DNA from: Streptomyces brevispora
Lineage (GTDB): Bacteria; Actinomycetota; Actinomycetes; Streptomycetales; Streptomycetaceae
Direction: 5' to 3'
Length of the DNA: 64,000 bases
Assembly (NCBI RefSeq): GCF_007829885.1
Contig: NZ_VIWW01000001.1
Coordinates: forward strand, 3,224,001 to 3,288,000
A program made the position numbers and the translations under genes. The number at the start of each line of letters is the position of its first letter. Positions within the stretch are counted from its first letter, which is position 1. The notes under the pieces are model-generated. The model saw only the letters and a list, made by a program, of their open reading frames with translations. It was not told the DNA's origin and did not search any database. Below are positions 26,344 through 34,155 of the stretch, one piece after another.

Positions 26344-27807
26344 ATGGGGGCGGAGCAGATTCGTCGTTGGGAATCAGGTGCCCTCGCGCACGCAGTCACC
26401 GACCCCTTCGGACAGGGGCCCCTCCCGTGGCTGCGCGGCAGCGAGAACTACCTCGACGACACCGGCCATGTGGTGCCCTGGTACGCCGACCCCACACTGC
26501 CCCGCGGCTCCACCGGCGGCGGCACCCGTACCGCCGACGACGTGCACCGACAGATCAAGGGCTTCAGCTCCACCGGTGCCGCGGCCCCCGGTGAGGCGAT
26601 CGACTTCCACATCACCGTGGACCCGCCCCGGCAGTTCTCCGTGGACATCTACCGCATCGGCCACTACGGCGGCGACGGCGCGGCCAAGATCACCACGAGC
26701 CCGCGGCTCTCCGGCATCGTCCAGCCCGCCCCCCTCGCGGCCGACCGCACGGTCTCCTGCCACCACTGGTGGCAGTCCTGGCGCCTCCAGATCCCCGCCT
26801 ACTGGTCGATCGGCGCATACGTCGCCGTGCTCACGACGATCGACGGATACCGCTCGCACATCCCGTTCACGGTCCGCGATGACCAACCGGCCGATCTGCT
26901 GCTGATCCTCCCGGACATCACCTGGCAGGCGTACAACCTCTACCCGGAGGACGGCCGCACCGGTGCCAGCCTCTACCACGCCTGGGACGAACAGGGCCGG
27001 CTGCTCGGCGAGGAGGACGCGGCGGTCACCGTCTCCTTCGACCGCCCCTACGCGGGCGCGGGCCTCCCGTTGCACGTCGGTCATGCCTACGACTTCATCC
27101 GCTGGGCCGAGCGCTACGGGTACGACATCGCCTACGCGGACACCCGCGACCTGCACGCGGGCCGGATCGACCCGACGCGTTACCGGGGCCTGGTCTTCCC
27201 GGGCCACGACGAGTACTGGTCGGTCCCCATGCGCCGCACCACCGAACGTGCCCGCGACAACGGCACCTCCCTGGTCTTCCTGTCCGCCAACACCATGTAC
27301 TGGCAGGTCAGCCTCGCCCCGTCGGCGTCCGGTGTCCCCGACCGGCTGCTCACCTGCCGCAAGCGGCGCGGCCCGGGAAAGCCCGCTCTCTGGCGCGAGG
27401 TGGACCGCGCCGAGCAGCAGCTTCTCGGCATCCAGTACGCGGGCCGGGTCCCCGACCCCCACCCCCTGGTCGTGCGGAACGCGGAGCACTGGCTCTGGGA
27501 CGCGACGGGTGCGGGTGAGGGCGACGAGATCGACGGCCTGGTCGCGGGCGAGGCCGACCGCTACTTCCCGCGCACCACGCTTCCCGAGCACGAAGACCGC
27601 ATCCTGCTGGCCCACTCCCCGTACCAGGACAGCGAAGGTGTGACGCGCCACCAGGAGACGTCCCTGTACCGGGCCCCGTCCGGCGCGCTCGTCTTCGCCT
27701 CCGGCACCTTCGCCTGGTCCCCGGCCCTGGACCGCCCCGGCCATGTGGACCCGCGCATCCAGCGGGCCACCGCCAATCTCCTCGACCGCATCTGCAAGCG
27801 CGCCTGA
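26344..27807 (+). CDS. N,N-dimethylformamidase large-subunit-like protein
   Basis: 487 residues from ATG 26344, preferred over in-frame GTG 26248 because GAGGGAAG lies just upstream. Most of the length matches the beta-subunit/DMFA2_C-type domain: VDIYRIGHYGGDGA, SCHHWWQSWRLQIPAYWSIG, and DITWQAYNLYPEDGRTGASL, then DYDIAYADTRDL-like and VFPGHDEYWSVPMR stretches. True dimethylformamidases need a small alpha subunit, which is absent here, so the substrate is unknown. It lies between the pseudo-peptidase gene and purC. It has no signal peptide from the chosen start. Confidence 0.75.
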   Translation: MGAEQIRRWESGALAHAVTDPFGQGPLPWLRGSENYLDDTGHVVPWYADPTLPRGSTGGGTRTADDVHRQIKGFSSTGAAAPGEAIDFHITVDPPRQFSVDIYRIGHYGGDGAAKITTSPRLSGIVQPAPLAADRTVSCHHWWQSWRLQIPAYWSIGAYVAVLTTIDGYRSHIPFTVRDDQPADLLLILPDITWQAYNLYPEDGRTGASLYHAWDEQGRLLGEEDAAVTVSFDRPYAGAGLPLHVGHAYDFIRWAERYGYDIAYADTRDLHAGRIDPTRYRGLVFPGHDEYWSVPMRRTTERARDNGTSLVFLSANTMYWQVSLAPSASGVPDRLLTCRKRRGPGKPALWREVDRAEQQLLGIQYAGRVPDPHPLVVRNAEHWLWDATGAGEGDEIDGLVAGEADRYFPRTTLPEHEDRILLAHSPYQDSEGVTRHQETSLYRAPSGALVFASGTFAWSPALDRPGHVDPRIQRATANLLDRICKRA

Positions 27808-27967
27808 GGACCACCGGAACCCCGCCCCGTTCCCCGCCCCACCCCCTGTCCATCCCCTCGGACACCCCCGTATCCGCCGCCACCCCCTCCGCGACCCCTC
27901 CGCAGCCGTCCGCACCCGGATACGGGACAATCGGAACGACTCCTGGATCAACCTACGCGGAGGCAGC

Positions 27968-28882
27968 GTGTCCGGATTTGTAGAAAAGCCCGAGCCCGTG
28001 CAGGTACCGGGTCTCACCCACCTGCACACGGGCAAGGTGCGCGACCTGTACCGGAACGAGGCCGGTGACCTCGTGATGGTCGCCAGTGACCGGATGTCCG
28101 CGTACGACTGGGTCCTGCCCACCGAGATCCCGGACAAGGGCCGCGTCCTGACCCGGCTCTCGCTGTGGTGGTTCGATCAGCTCGCCGATCTCGTACCGAA
28201 CCACGTCCTGTCCACCGAGTTGCCCGCCGGTGCCCCCGACGACTGGGCCGGCCGCACGACGGTCTGCAGGTCGCTGCGGATGGTCCCCGTCGAGTGCGTC
28301 GCCCGCGGCTATCTGACCGGCTCCGGTCTGGTCGAGTACAACGCCTCGCGCACCGTCTGCGGTCTCGGCCTGCCCGAGGGCCTCACCGACGGCTCCGAGC
28401 TCCCGGCGCCGATCTTCACCCCGGCCACGAAGGCGGCCGTCGGCGACCACGACGAGAACGTGAGCTACGAGGAAGTGGCCCACCAGGTCGGTGCCGAGAC
28501 CGCCGCACAGCTGCGCCGGATGACGCTGGACGTGTACGGCCGGGCCCGCGACATCGCGCGCGAGCGCGGGATCATCCTCGCGGACACGAAGTTCGAGTTC
28601 GGCTTCGCGCCCACCGCCGACGGCGGCGAGGAACTGATCATCGCGGACGAGGTGCTGACGCCGGACTCCTCGCGTTTCTGGCCGGCCGCCACCTGGGAGC
28701 CGGGCCACGCCCAGCCGTCGTACGACAAGCAGTTCGTGCGCGACTGGCTGACCTCGCCGGCCTCCGGCTGGGACCGGAAGAGCGAGCAGCCGCCGCCGGC
28801 GCTCCCGCAGGAGATCGTGGACGCGACCCGCGCCAAGTACGTGGAGGCGTACGAACTCCTCACCGGTACGCCCTGGCAGTAG
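27968..28882 (+). CDS. purC: SAICAR synthase
   Basis: 304 residues from GTG 27968 with CGGAGGC upstream. It joins aspartate to CAIR in purine synthesis. Signatures: HTGKVRDLYRNEAGDLVMVA, SDRMSAYDWVLP, VECVARGYLTGSG and DTKFEFGFAP. The length fits the longer actinobacterial/eukaryotic-like class. Transcription ends at the strong hairpin that also serves the convergent tRNA-Gly. Confidence 0.97.
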   Translation: MSGFVEKPEPVQVPGLTHLHTGKVRDLYRNEAGDLVMVASDRMSAYDWVLPTEIPDKGRVLTRLSLWWFDQLADLVPNHVLSTELPAGAPDDWAGRTTVCRSLRMVPVECVARGYLTGSGLVEYNASRTVCGLGLPEGLTDGSELPAPIFTPATKAAVGDHDENVSYEEVAHQVGAETAAQLRRMTLDVYGRARDIARERGIILADTKFEFGFAPTADGGEELIIADEVLTPDSSRFWPAATWEPGHAQPSYDKQFVRDWLTSPASGWDRKSEQPPPALPQEIVDATRAKYVEAYELLTGTPWQ

Positions 28883-28899
28883 CCGCCCCGCGGCACACG

Positions 28900-28933
28900 A
28901 AGAAGCCCCCGGCCGAAAGGCCGGGGGCTTCTT
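28900..28933. terminator. Strong hairpin between purC and tRNA-Gly
   Basis: aagaagcccccggcc and its exact complement form a 15-bp stem with loop gaaa. It serves both purC (plus) and tRNA-Gly (minus). The same hairpin with one changed loop base is repeated at 31964. Confidence 0.85.
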
Positions 28934-28943
28934 GCTGAAACGA

Positions 28944-29015
28944 GCGGACGACCAGGTTCGAACTGGCGACCTCAACCTTGGCAAGGTTGCGCTCTACCAA
29001 CTGAGCTACGTCCGC
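28944..29015 (-). tRNA. tRNA-Gly(GCC), copy 1
   Basis: 72 nt with acceptor gcggacg/cgtccgc and anticodon loop ttgccaa (GCC). Copy 2 at 32008 is identical, including the downstream terminator. Confidence 0.95.
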
Positions 29016-29037
29016 GAGCGCCGAAGCGCGAGGACCA

Positions 29038-29649
29038 CTATACCCAACCCCGCTCCCGCGCGAGACGCACTGCGGTGTGACGGTTCTCGGCGCCGAGCTT
29101 CGAGGCCGCCGCCGAGAGGTAGTTCCGTACCGTTCCCTGTGACAGCGAGGCCCGTTCCGCGATCTCCGCCACGGGCGCCCCGTCCGCCGCCAGTTCCAGC
29201 ACCTCGGCCTCGCGCGCGGTCAGCGGCGAGCCCCCGGCCGCGATCGCGTCGGCCGCCAACTCCGGGTCCACGTAGCGGTTTCCGGCGTGCAACGTACGGA
29301 TGATCCCGGCCAGCCGGCGGGCGCTGACGGTCTTCGGCACGAACGCCCGCACGCCCGCCGCGAGGGCCCGTTTCAGATGTCCGGGCCGGCCGTGGCTGGT
29401 CACGATCATGGTGCGGCAGCCCGGGAGTTCGGACCGCAGCGATGTGGCGACGCTCACACCGTCCGCCCCGGGCATCTCCAGGTCCAGGACCGCCACATCG
29501 GGACGGTGCGCACGGGTCATGGCGAGCGCCTCGGGCCCGGTCGCCGCCTCCGCGACCACGATCAGGTCGTTCTCCAGCGCGAGCAGCGCGGCGAGCGCGC
29601 CCCGGATCAGGTGCTCGTCGTCGGCGAGCAGCACCCGCACCGCAGTCAT
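29038..29649 (-). CDS. NarL/LuxR-type response regulator
   Basis: 203 residues from ATG 29649. The receiver domain has the acidic pair in LLADDEH, phosphoacceptor Asp in VAVLDLEMPG, Thr/Ser in MIVTSHG and Lys in FVPKTV. The LuxR HTH at the C-terminus reads LTAREAEVLELAADGAPVAE then IAERASLSQGTVRNYLS. Its ATG overlaps the kinase stop by 4 bp. It is the intact last gene of a broken ABC/two-component locus and may still bind DNA, but its partner kinase is truncated. Confidence 0.92.
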   Translation of the reverse strand: MTAVRVLLADDEHLIRGALAALLALENDLIVVAEAATGPEALAMTRAHRPDVAVLDLEMPGADGVSVATSLRSELPGCRTMIVTSHGRPGHLKRALAAGVRAFVPKTVSARRLAGIIRTLHAGNRYVDPELAADAIAAGGSPLTAREAEVLELAADGAPVAEIAERASLSQGTVRNYLSAAASKLGAENRHTAVRLARERGWV

Positions 29650-30690
29650 CGTCGCTCCTCCAGAAGGGCCGTACGGATGCCCGTACGCGATACGTCACCG
29701 GCGTCCTTCGCACCGGCCCGGTCCAGGTCCTTCGCGCCGGCCCGGTCCAGGTCCTTCGCACCGGCCCGGTCAAGGTCCTCCACACCGGCCCCGTCAAGGT
29801 CCTCCACACCGGCCCCGTCCAGGTCCTCCGCGCCGACCCCGTCCCGGACCTTCGCACCGGCCCCGTCCCGCGCTCCCGGGACGGGGCCCGTGCCCGGCAC
29901 GTCACCGGACTTCCCGCGCGGGTCCGGGCGGGGCAGCGGGATTCTCGCGGTCAGCCGGAAGAGCCCGTTGCCCGCTGTTCCCGAGTCCAGCGAGCCGTCG
30001 AGTGCGCCGAGCCGTTCACGCAGTCCGGTCAGCCCGGAACCGCTCCCGCCGAAACCGTGCTCCCCGGAACAGCTGCCCCCGGTCGCGGGTGTCGTCGACG
30101 CGCCGTCGTTCTCCACGTTCAGCACCCCCTCGTCCGCCGAGGCGGTGAGCCGGATCGTGCAGCGTCGCGGGTCGCCGTGCCGCAGTACATTGGTGGCCGC
30201 CTCCCGCACCACCCAGCCGAGGGCGGCCTGGACGGGCGCGGCCAGTTCGGTGCCGCTGTCGCCCAGCACCGCGCACTCGATGCCGGCCGCCCGCAGCACG
30301 CCCTTCGCCTCGGCCAGTTCCGTACTCAGATCGGCTTCCCGGTAGCCCCGTACGACGTCGCGCACCTCCTGCTGGGAGGCGCGGGCGATCCGTTGCACCT
30401 CGACCATCTGGTCCACCGCCTGGGGCCTGCCGCGCTGGGCCAGTTCGACCGCCAGCCCGCTCTTGAGGGCGATCACGGCGAGATTGCCGCCCAGCACGTC
30501 GTGCATGTCCCGCCCGAACCGCAGCCGTTCCTCGGCGACCGCGAGCCGGGCCTGCATGTCCCGTGCCTCCTCGGCCTGCCACGTCACGCTCAGGCTCCAC
30601 ACACTGGGACGTACGGAGATCAGGACCAGCAGACAGCCGAAGAGCGTGGCCGGCACCACGCCGACCAGGGTCCCGCCCGCCGAGATCCAT
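29646..30690 (-). pseudogene. Sensor histidine kinase lacking its N-terminus
   Basis: The HisKA_3-type dimerisation box is present (RFGRDMHDVLGGNLAVIALK, phospho-His), as are the N box (REAATNVLRHGDP) and G box (GSGLTGLRERLGALDG). Only one membrane segment remains (VVPATLFGCLLVLISV); the frame starts abruptly next to the permease stub near 30690, so several membrane helices are missing. After the ATPase domain comes an unusual tail of octapeptide repeats. GTG 30659 could still initiate a cytosolic-facing kinase. Signal sensing is probably lost. Confidence 0.8.
29702..29870 (-). repeat. 24-bp tandem repeat, about seven units, coding octapeptides
   Basis: Units like aggtccttcgcaccggcccg recur every 24 bp and are read in the kinase frame as GAKDLDRA, GVEDLDGA and GAEDLDGV. 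The repeat adds an acidic/basic alternating tail after the catalytic domain, unusual for this kinase family. Confidence 0.85.
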
Positions 30691-30876
30691 CTGCTCGAAC
30701 GTCGACCTCATGGCGGTGACCATGGCGGCGGGCATCAGCAGTGCGACGAAGACGGCCGTCCGGTTGCGGGCGAGCAGCGTCAGCTCGGCCCGTCCGAGAG
30801 CGGTCAGCCGGCCCCGGACCGTCGTGGCCGGGCCTTCGGCCGGCGCGGTGTTCGCGCGCGTTGTTGCGGTGCTCAT
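30691..30876 (-). pseudogene. ABC-2 type permease, N-terminal stub
   Basis: ATG 30876 overlaps the ATPase stop by 4 bp. About 62 residues remain: RLTALGRAELTLLARNRTAV, then FVALLMPAAMVTAMRSTFEQ, the first helix of an ABC-2 permease. The frame then enters kinase DNA out of phase. Five more helices are expected, so roughly 500-600 bp of permease plus the kinase 5' end have been deleted at about 30685-30695. Confidence 0.8.
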
Positions 30877-31859
30877 GCCACAGTCACCTTTGCCTTCACG
30901 TTCTCGTCCCCGATCGTGTTCTCGTCCGCGTCCCCGGTCTTCGCCGCAGACCTCGCGATGTCGAGGAAGGCCTCTTCGAGCGAGGCCGACCGGGCATCGA
31001 GTCCGATCAGCTGGACGTCCGACTCCGTTGCCCAGCGCAGCAGTTCGGCCAGTGACTCCTGGAGGTGGTGGGTACGGATCTCGACCCGCGGGCCGTCGGC
31101 CGCGGCGCGCAGAACCAGCGGCAGCCGTCCCGCCGCGGTCCCGTGGGGCAGTTCGAACCGAATCCGGGACGGGCGCTCGGCCGTCACCTCCGCGGTGGTG
31201 CCCGAGGTCACGGCCCGTCCCCGGTGCATGATCGCCAGCCGGTCGGCGAGCGCCTCGGCCTCCTCCAGGTAGTGCGTGGTGAGCAGCACGGTGATGCCGC
31301 CCTCCTGGAGCCGGCGCACCAGCGCCCAGGTGTCGCGCCGCCTCTCGGCGTCGAGACCGGTGGTCGGTTCGTCGAGGAAGAGCACCTCGGGCCGGCCGAG
31401 AAGGGCCAGCGCCAGGTCCAGCCGCCGTCGCTCACCGCCGGAGAGCTGCTTCACCCGGACGCGCGCCCGGTGGCCGAGCCCGACCAGTTCCAGGGCCTCG
31501 CCGATGGGCCGGGCCCCGCTGGTGCACCCCGCCCACATCCGTACCGTCTCGGTGGTCGTCAGATCGGACGGGAAGCCGCCATCCTGGAGCATCACCCCGA
31601 TCCGCGGGCGGACGGCGGCGCGTTCGGCGTATGGATCACGGCCGAGCACCCGTGCGGTGCCGCCGTCGGGGCGGGCCAGCCCCTCCAGCAGCTCGACGGT
31701 GGAGGTCTTCCCGGCGCCGTTCGTGCCGAGCAGTGCGAACAGCTCGCCGCGTGCCACGGAGAAGGAGACGCCGGTCACGGCCTCGAAGCTGCCCGCATAA
31801 CTGCGTCGGACACCGTCCGCCTCGATCACGCACTCATGGGGAGTTTCGTCGAAGGTCAT
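30873..31859 (-). CDS. ABC transporter ATP-binding protein (drug/antibiotic-exporter type)
   Basis: 328 residues from ATG 31859. Walker A LLGTNGAGKTSTVELLEG, Q-loop VMLQDGGFPSDL, signature VKQLSGGERRRLDLALAL, Walker B EVLFLDEPTTGLDAE and switch His LTTHYLEEAEALADR are intact. A C-terminal regulatory extension of about 90 residues follows, as in DrrA/CcmA-like exporters. Its permease partner is a 62-residue stub, so an active exporter would need another membrane subunit. The gene lies 105 bp from the second tRNA-Gly terminator. Confidence 0.93.
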   Translation of the reverse strand: MTFDETPHECVIEADGVRRSYAGSFEAVTGVSFSVARGELFALLGTNGAGKTSTVELLEGLARPDGGTARVLGRDPYAERAAVRPRIGVMLQDGGFPSDLTTTETVRMWAGCTSGARPIGEALELVGLGHRARVRVKQLSGGERRRLDLALALLGRPEVLFLDEPTTGLDAERRRDTWALVRRLQEGGITVLLTTHYLEEAEALADRLAIMHRGRAVTSGTTAEVTAERPSRIRFELPHGTAAGRLPLVLRAAADGPRVEIRTHHLQESLAELLRWATESDVQLIGLDARSASLEEAFLDIARSAAKTGDADENTIGDENVKAKVTVA

Positions 31860-31963
31860 GACTCAAGGCTTCCTCCCGCACGGGGCCGGGAGCGGTGCGT
31901 GCTGTCATCGCAGTGCATGACAAACGTCATGGGGGATGCGGATATGACCGGGATCCGAATACG

Positions 31964-31997
31964 AAGAAGCCCCCGGCCGGAAGGCCGGGGGCTTCTT
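31964..31997 (-). terminator. Hairpin after tRNA-Gly copy 2
   Basis: Same 15-bp stem as at 28900 with loop ggaa. It is part of a direct repeat of about 115 bp (terminator plus tRNA) that brackets the ABC/two-component locus. Confidence 0.85.
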
Positions 31998-32007
31998 GCT
32001 GAAACGA

Positions 32008-32079
32008 GCGGACGACCAGGTTCGAACTGGCGACCTCAACCTTGGCAAGGTTGCGCTCTACCAACTGAGCTACGTCCGC
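32008..32079 (-). tRNA. tRNA-Gly(GCC), copy 2
   Basis: Identical to copy 1: acceptor gcggacg/cgtccgc, anticodon loop ttgccaa. The discriminator is U and CCA is not encoded. Confidence 0.95.
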
Positions 32080-32161
32080 ATTGCCACCACTCGGCTTTCA
32101 CCGGTGGAGCGAGCACTATTCTACCTGATCCACCGGAGTGGTCGAGGAAGAATGATGCAGA

Positions 32162-32232
32162 GCGGGTGACAGGAATTGCACACTGCGCCTTCCCCCTGGA
32201 AGGGGGATGTTCTACTACTGAACTACACCCGC
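32162..32232 (-). tRNA. tRNA-Gly(TCC)
   Basis: 71 nt with acceptor gcgggtg/cacccgc and anticodon loop cttccag (TCC). It lies 82 bp from the GCC-type copy and is a separate isoacceptor, not part of the direct repeat. Confidence 0.93.
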
Positions 32233-32398
32233 ACGCTGCTTCGGGTCCGGCTTTTCGGCCTTGCCCTTCGGCGTGCTCCAGACTCTAGCCGACCTGCAGG
32301 GGTGTAGCGCAAGTCGGCTCCCACGGGGTGTCGCCGAGGAGGCCGGCGACGGGCGGTCTGTTGCCCTCCGCCCGGGCCCGGCCGCCCGGCACTTCCGC

Positions 32399-32734
32399 TC
32401 AACTGGCTTCTCGGAACGCCTCGTAGACCTTCTTGGGAATCCGGCCGCGGGCCGGCACCTCCATCCGGTGCGACCGGGCCCAGGCGCGCACGGCCGCGGG
32501 GTCGGGCGCGAGCGAGGTGTGGCGGTATGAGACGGGAACCTTGCCATGCTTACTGGCATTTGTCTGCTTTCGGCCGGCCGCCATGTACGGGGCCAGGACC
32601 TTGCGCAGTTTCTTTGCATTGGACGGGTTGAGGTCGATCTCGTACGACTTCCCGTCCAGGGCGAAGGTGACCGTTTCCGCCGCTGCTCCCCCGTCGATGT
32701 CGTCGGAGAGTGTGACCACTACACGCTGAGCCAC
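32399..32734 (-). CDS. lsr2: Lsr2-family nucleoid-associated protein
   Basis: 111 residues from GTG 32734 (AGGAAAGGA 7 nt upstream). The N-terminal dimerisation part reads AQRVVVTLSDDIDGG, with FALDGKSYEIDLN following. The C-terminal DNA-binding part has VRAWARSHRMEVPARGRIPK, whose RGR acts like an AT-hook in the minor groove. Lsr2 proteins coat AT-rich and foreign DNA and silence it, which is relevant to the island 12 kb away. Streptomyces often carry a second paralogue, so the exact orthology is not settled. Confidence 0.92.
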   Translation of the reverse strand: MAQRVVVTLSDDIDGGAAAETVTFALDGKSYEIDLNPSNAKKLRKVLAPYMAAGRKQTNASKHGKVPVSYRHTSLAPDPAAVRAWARSHRMEVPARGRIPKKVYEAFREAS

Positions 32735-33217
32735 GGATATCGGTCCTTTCCTGCGGCACCTGCGCGTCTGACATGCGCGGATGCCGGCCTTCCGGCTGAG
32801 AGCGCGGATGAGGGCCGACTGGTGTCGGCCGTTCCGGGGCAATGTCGCTTTCCCCGGTAATCATTTGTACAGCGATGGGCACCGCATTGTGAAGCCCACC
32901 CAATTACCTGCGCGTGTCAGCGGGCTATGTGTGCTGCGGTTGAAGATGTTTTGCCGCAGGATTTAGCGCATCCGCTCTCTCATCCACTCTCGCAGCCGGT
33001 CTTGCATCCGCCCTCTCGTCCGGTCTCTCATCCGGTGCCGTATCCGTTGTTGAGTCCGTTGTCGCATCCTCCGTCGCGTTCAATATCCCGGCGTGATCCG
33101 GCCTACTCGATATCTACCCGCGTAGAATTTCTGGACGGGTAGGCTGAGGGGACCCGCGGGGGTCTGGGGAACCCCCCGGAGAAACAGCCGCACCACACCA
33201 CCACACCGGGAGTGCCA
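32735..33217. other. Intergenic region with degenerate repeats and purS leader hairpins
   Basis: No gene is convincing. From about 32965 to 33075 a degenerate short repeat (catccgctctct, catccggtgccg and similar) recurs every 12-20 bp. ctacccg (33114-33120) and cgggtag (33136-33142) can pair, and a second stem (cgggggt with accccccg, about 33157-33178) lies just before purS. These could attenuate or stabilise the purSQL message. Lsr2 and purS are divergent, so both promoters are inside this gap. Confidence 0.5.
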
Positions 33218-33478
33218 GTGGCACGCGTCGTAGTCGACGTCATGCTCAAGCCCGAGATCCTCGACCCGCAGGGACAGGCTGTGCAGCGTGCGCTGCCCCG
33301 TCTCGGCTTCGAGGGAATCGCGGACGTACGTCAGGGAAAGCGCTTCGAGCTGGAGATCGAGGGACCGGTCGACGAGGCCGCCCTCGGCCGTATTCACGAG
33401 ATGGCCGAGACGTTCCTCGCCAACACCGTCATCGAGGACTTCACCGTGAAGGTGGAGAAGGCCGAGGAGTCGAAGTGA
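33218..33478 (+). CDS. purS: Phosphoribosylformylglycinamidine synthase subunit PurS
   Basis: 86 residues from GTG 33218, chosen over in-frame GTG 33212 because homologues begin (M)[20 protein letters not shown]. This small dimeric subunit is needed to dock PurQ onto PurL and pass ammonia for FGAM synthesis (step 4). The next gene overlaps by 4 bp (GTGA), so purS, purQ and purL are one translationally coupled operon. Confidence 0.95.
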   Translation: MARVVVDVMLKPEILDPQGQAVQRALPRLGFEGIADVRQGKRFELEIEGPVDEAALGRIHEMAETFLANTVIEDFTVKVEKAEESK

Positions 33479-34155
33479 CTGCTCGTATCGGAGTCGTCAC
33501 CTTTCCGGGCACCCTCGACGACCAGGACAGCCTGCGGGCCGTACGGGTGGCGGGCGCCGAGCCCGTTTCGCTCTGGCACCGCGACAAGGATCTGCACCAG
33601 GTCGACGCGGTCATCCTGGCGGGCGGTTTCTCCTACGGCGACTATCTGCGGGCCGGAGCCATCTCCCGCTTCTCGCCGGTCATGGAGACCGTGATCGAGC
33701 AGGCGAAGGCCGGCATGCCGGTTCTCGGTATCTGCAACGGCTTCCAGATCCTGACCGAGGCACATCTGCTGCCCGGCGCGATGCTGCGCAACAACCACCT
33801 GCACTTCATCTGCCGCGACCAGAAGCTGCGCGTCGAGAACACGGAGACCGCCTGGACCTCGGACTACTCCGAGGGCCAGGAGATCTCCGTACCGCTCAAG
33901 AACATGGACGGCCGCTACACCGCCGACGATCACACGCTCGACGAGCTGGAGGCCGAGGGCCGTGTCGCGTTCCGTTACGTGGACGTGAACCCCAACGGCT
34001 CGCTGCGCGACATCGCCGGCATCTCCAACGCCGCGGGCAACGTCGTCGGTCTGATGCCGCACCCGGAGCACGCGGTCGAGCCGCTGATCGGCACCGGCCG
34101 TACCGACGGTCTCGGTTTCTTCACCTCGATCATCAAGAAGCTGGTCAACGCATGA
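33475..34155 (+). CDS. purQ: Phosphoribosylformylglycinamidine synthase glutaminase subunit
   Basis: 226 residues from GTG 33475. Class I glutaminase: nucleophile Cys in [11 protein letters not shown], catalytic His/Glu in [10 protein letters not shown], and the [13 protein letters not shown] oxyanion strand. It releases ammonia from glutamine for PurL. It overlaps both purS and purL by 4 bp. Confidence 0.97.
   Translation: MTARIGVVTFPGTLDDQDSLRAVRVAGAEPVSLWHRDKDLHQVDAVILAGGFSYGDYLRAGAISRFSPVMETVIEQAKAGMPVLGICNGFQILTEAHLLPGAMLRNNHLHFICRDQKLRVENTETAWTSDYSEGQEISVPLKNMDGRYTADDHTLDELEAEGRVAFRYVDVNPNGSLRDIAGISNAAGNVVGLMPHPEHAVEPLIGTGRTDGLGFFTSIIKKLVNA

Noticed and set aside
30016..30876. Full-length 286-codon continuation of the permease start
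   Set aside because: After about 62 residues the frame enters kinase DNA out of phase and loses all membrane character.
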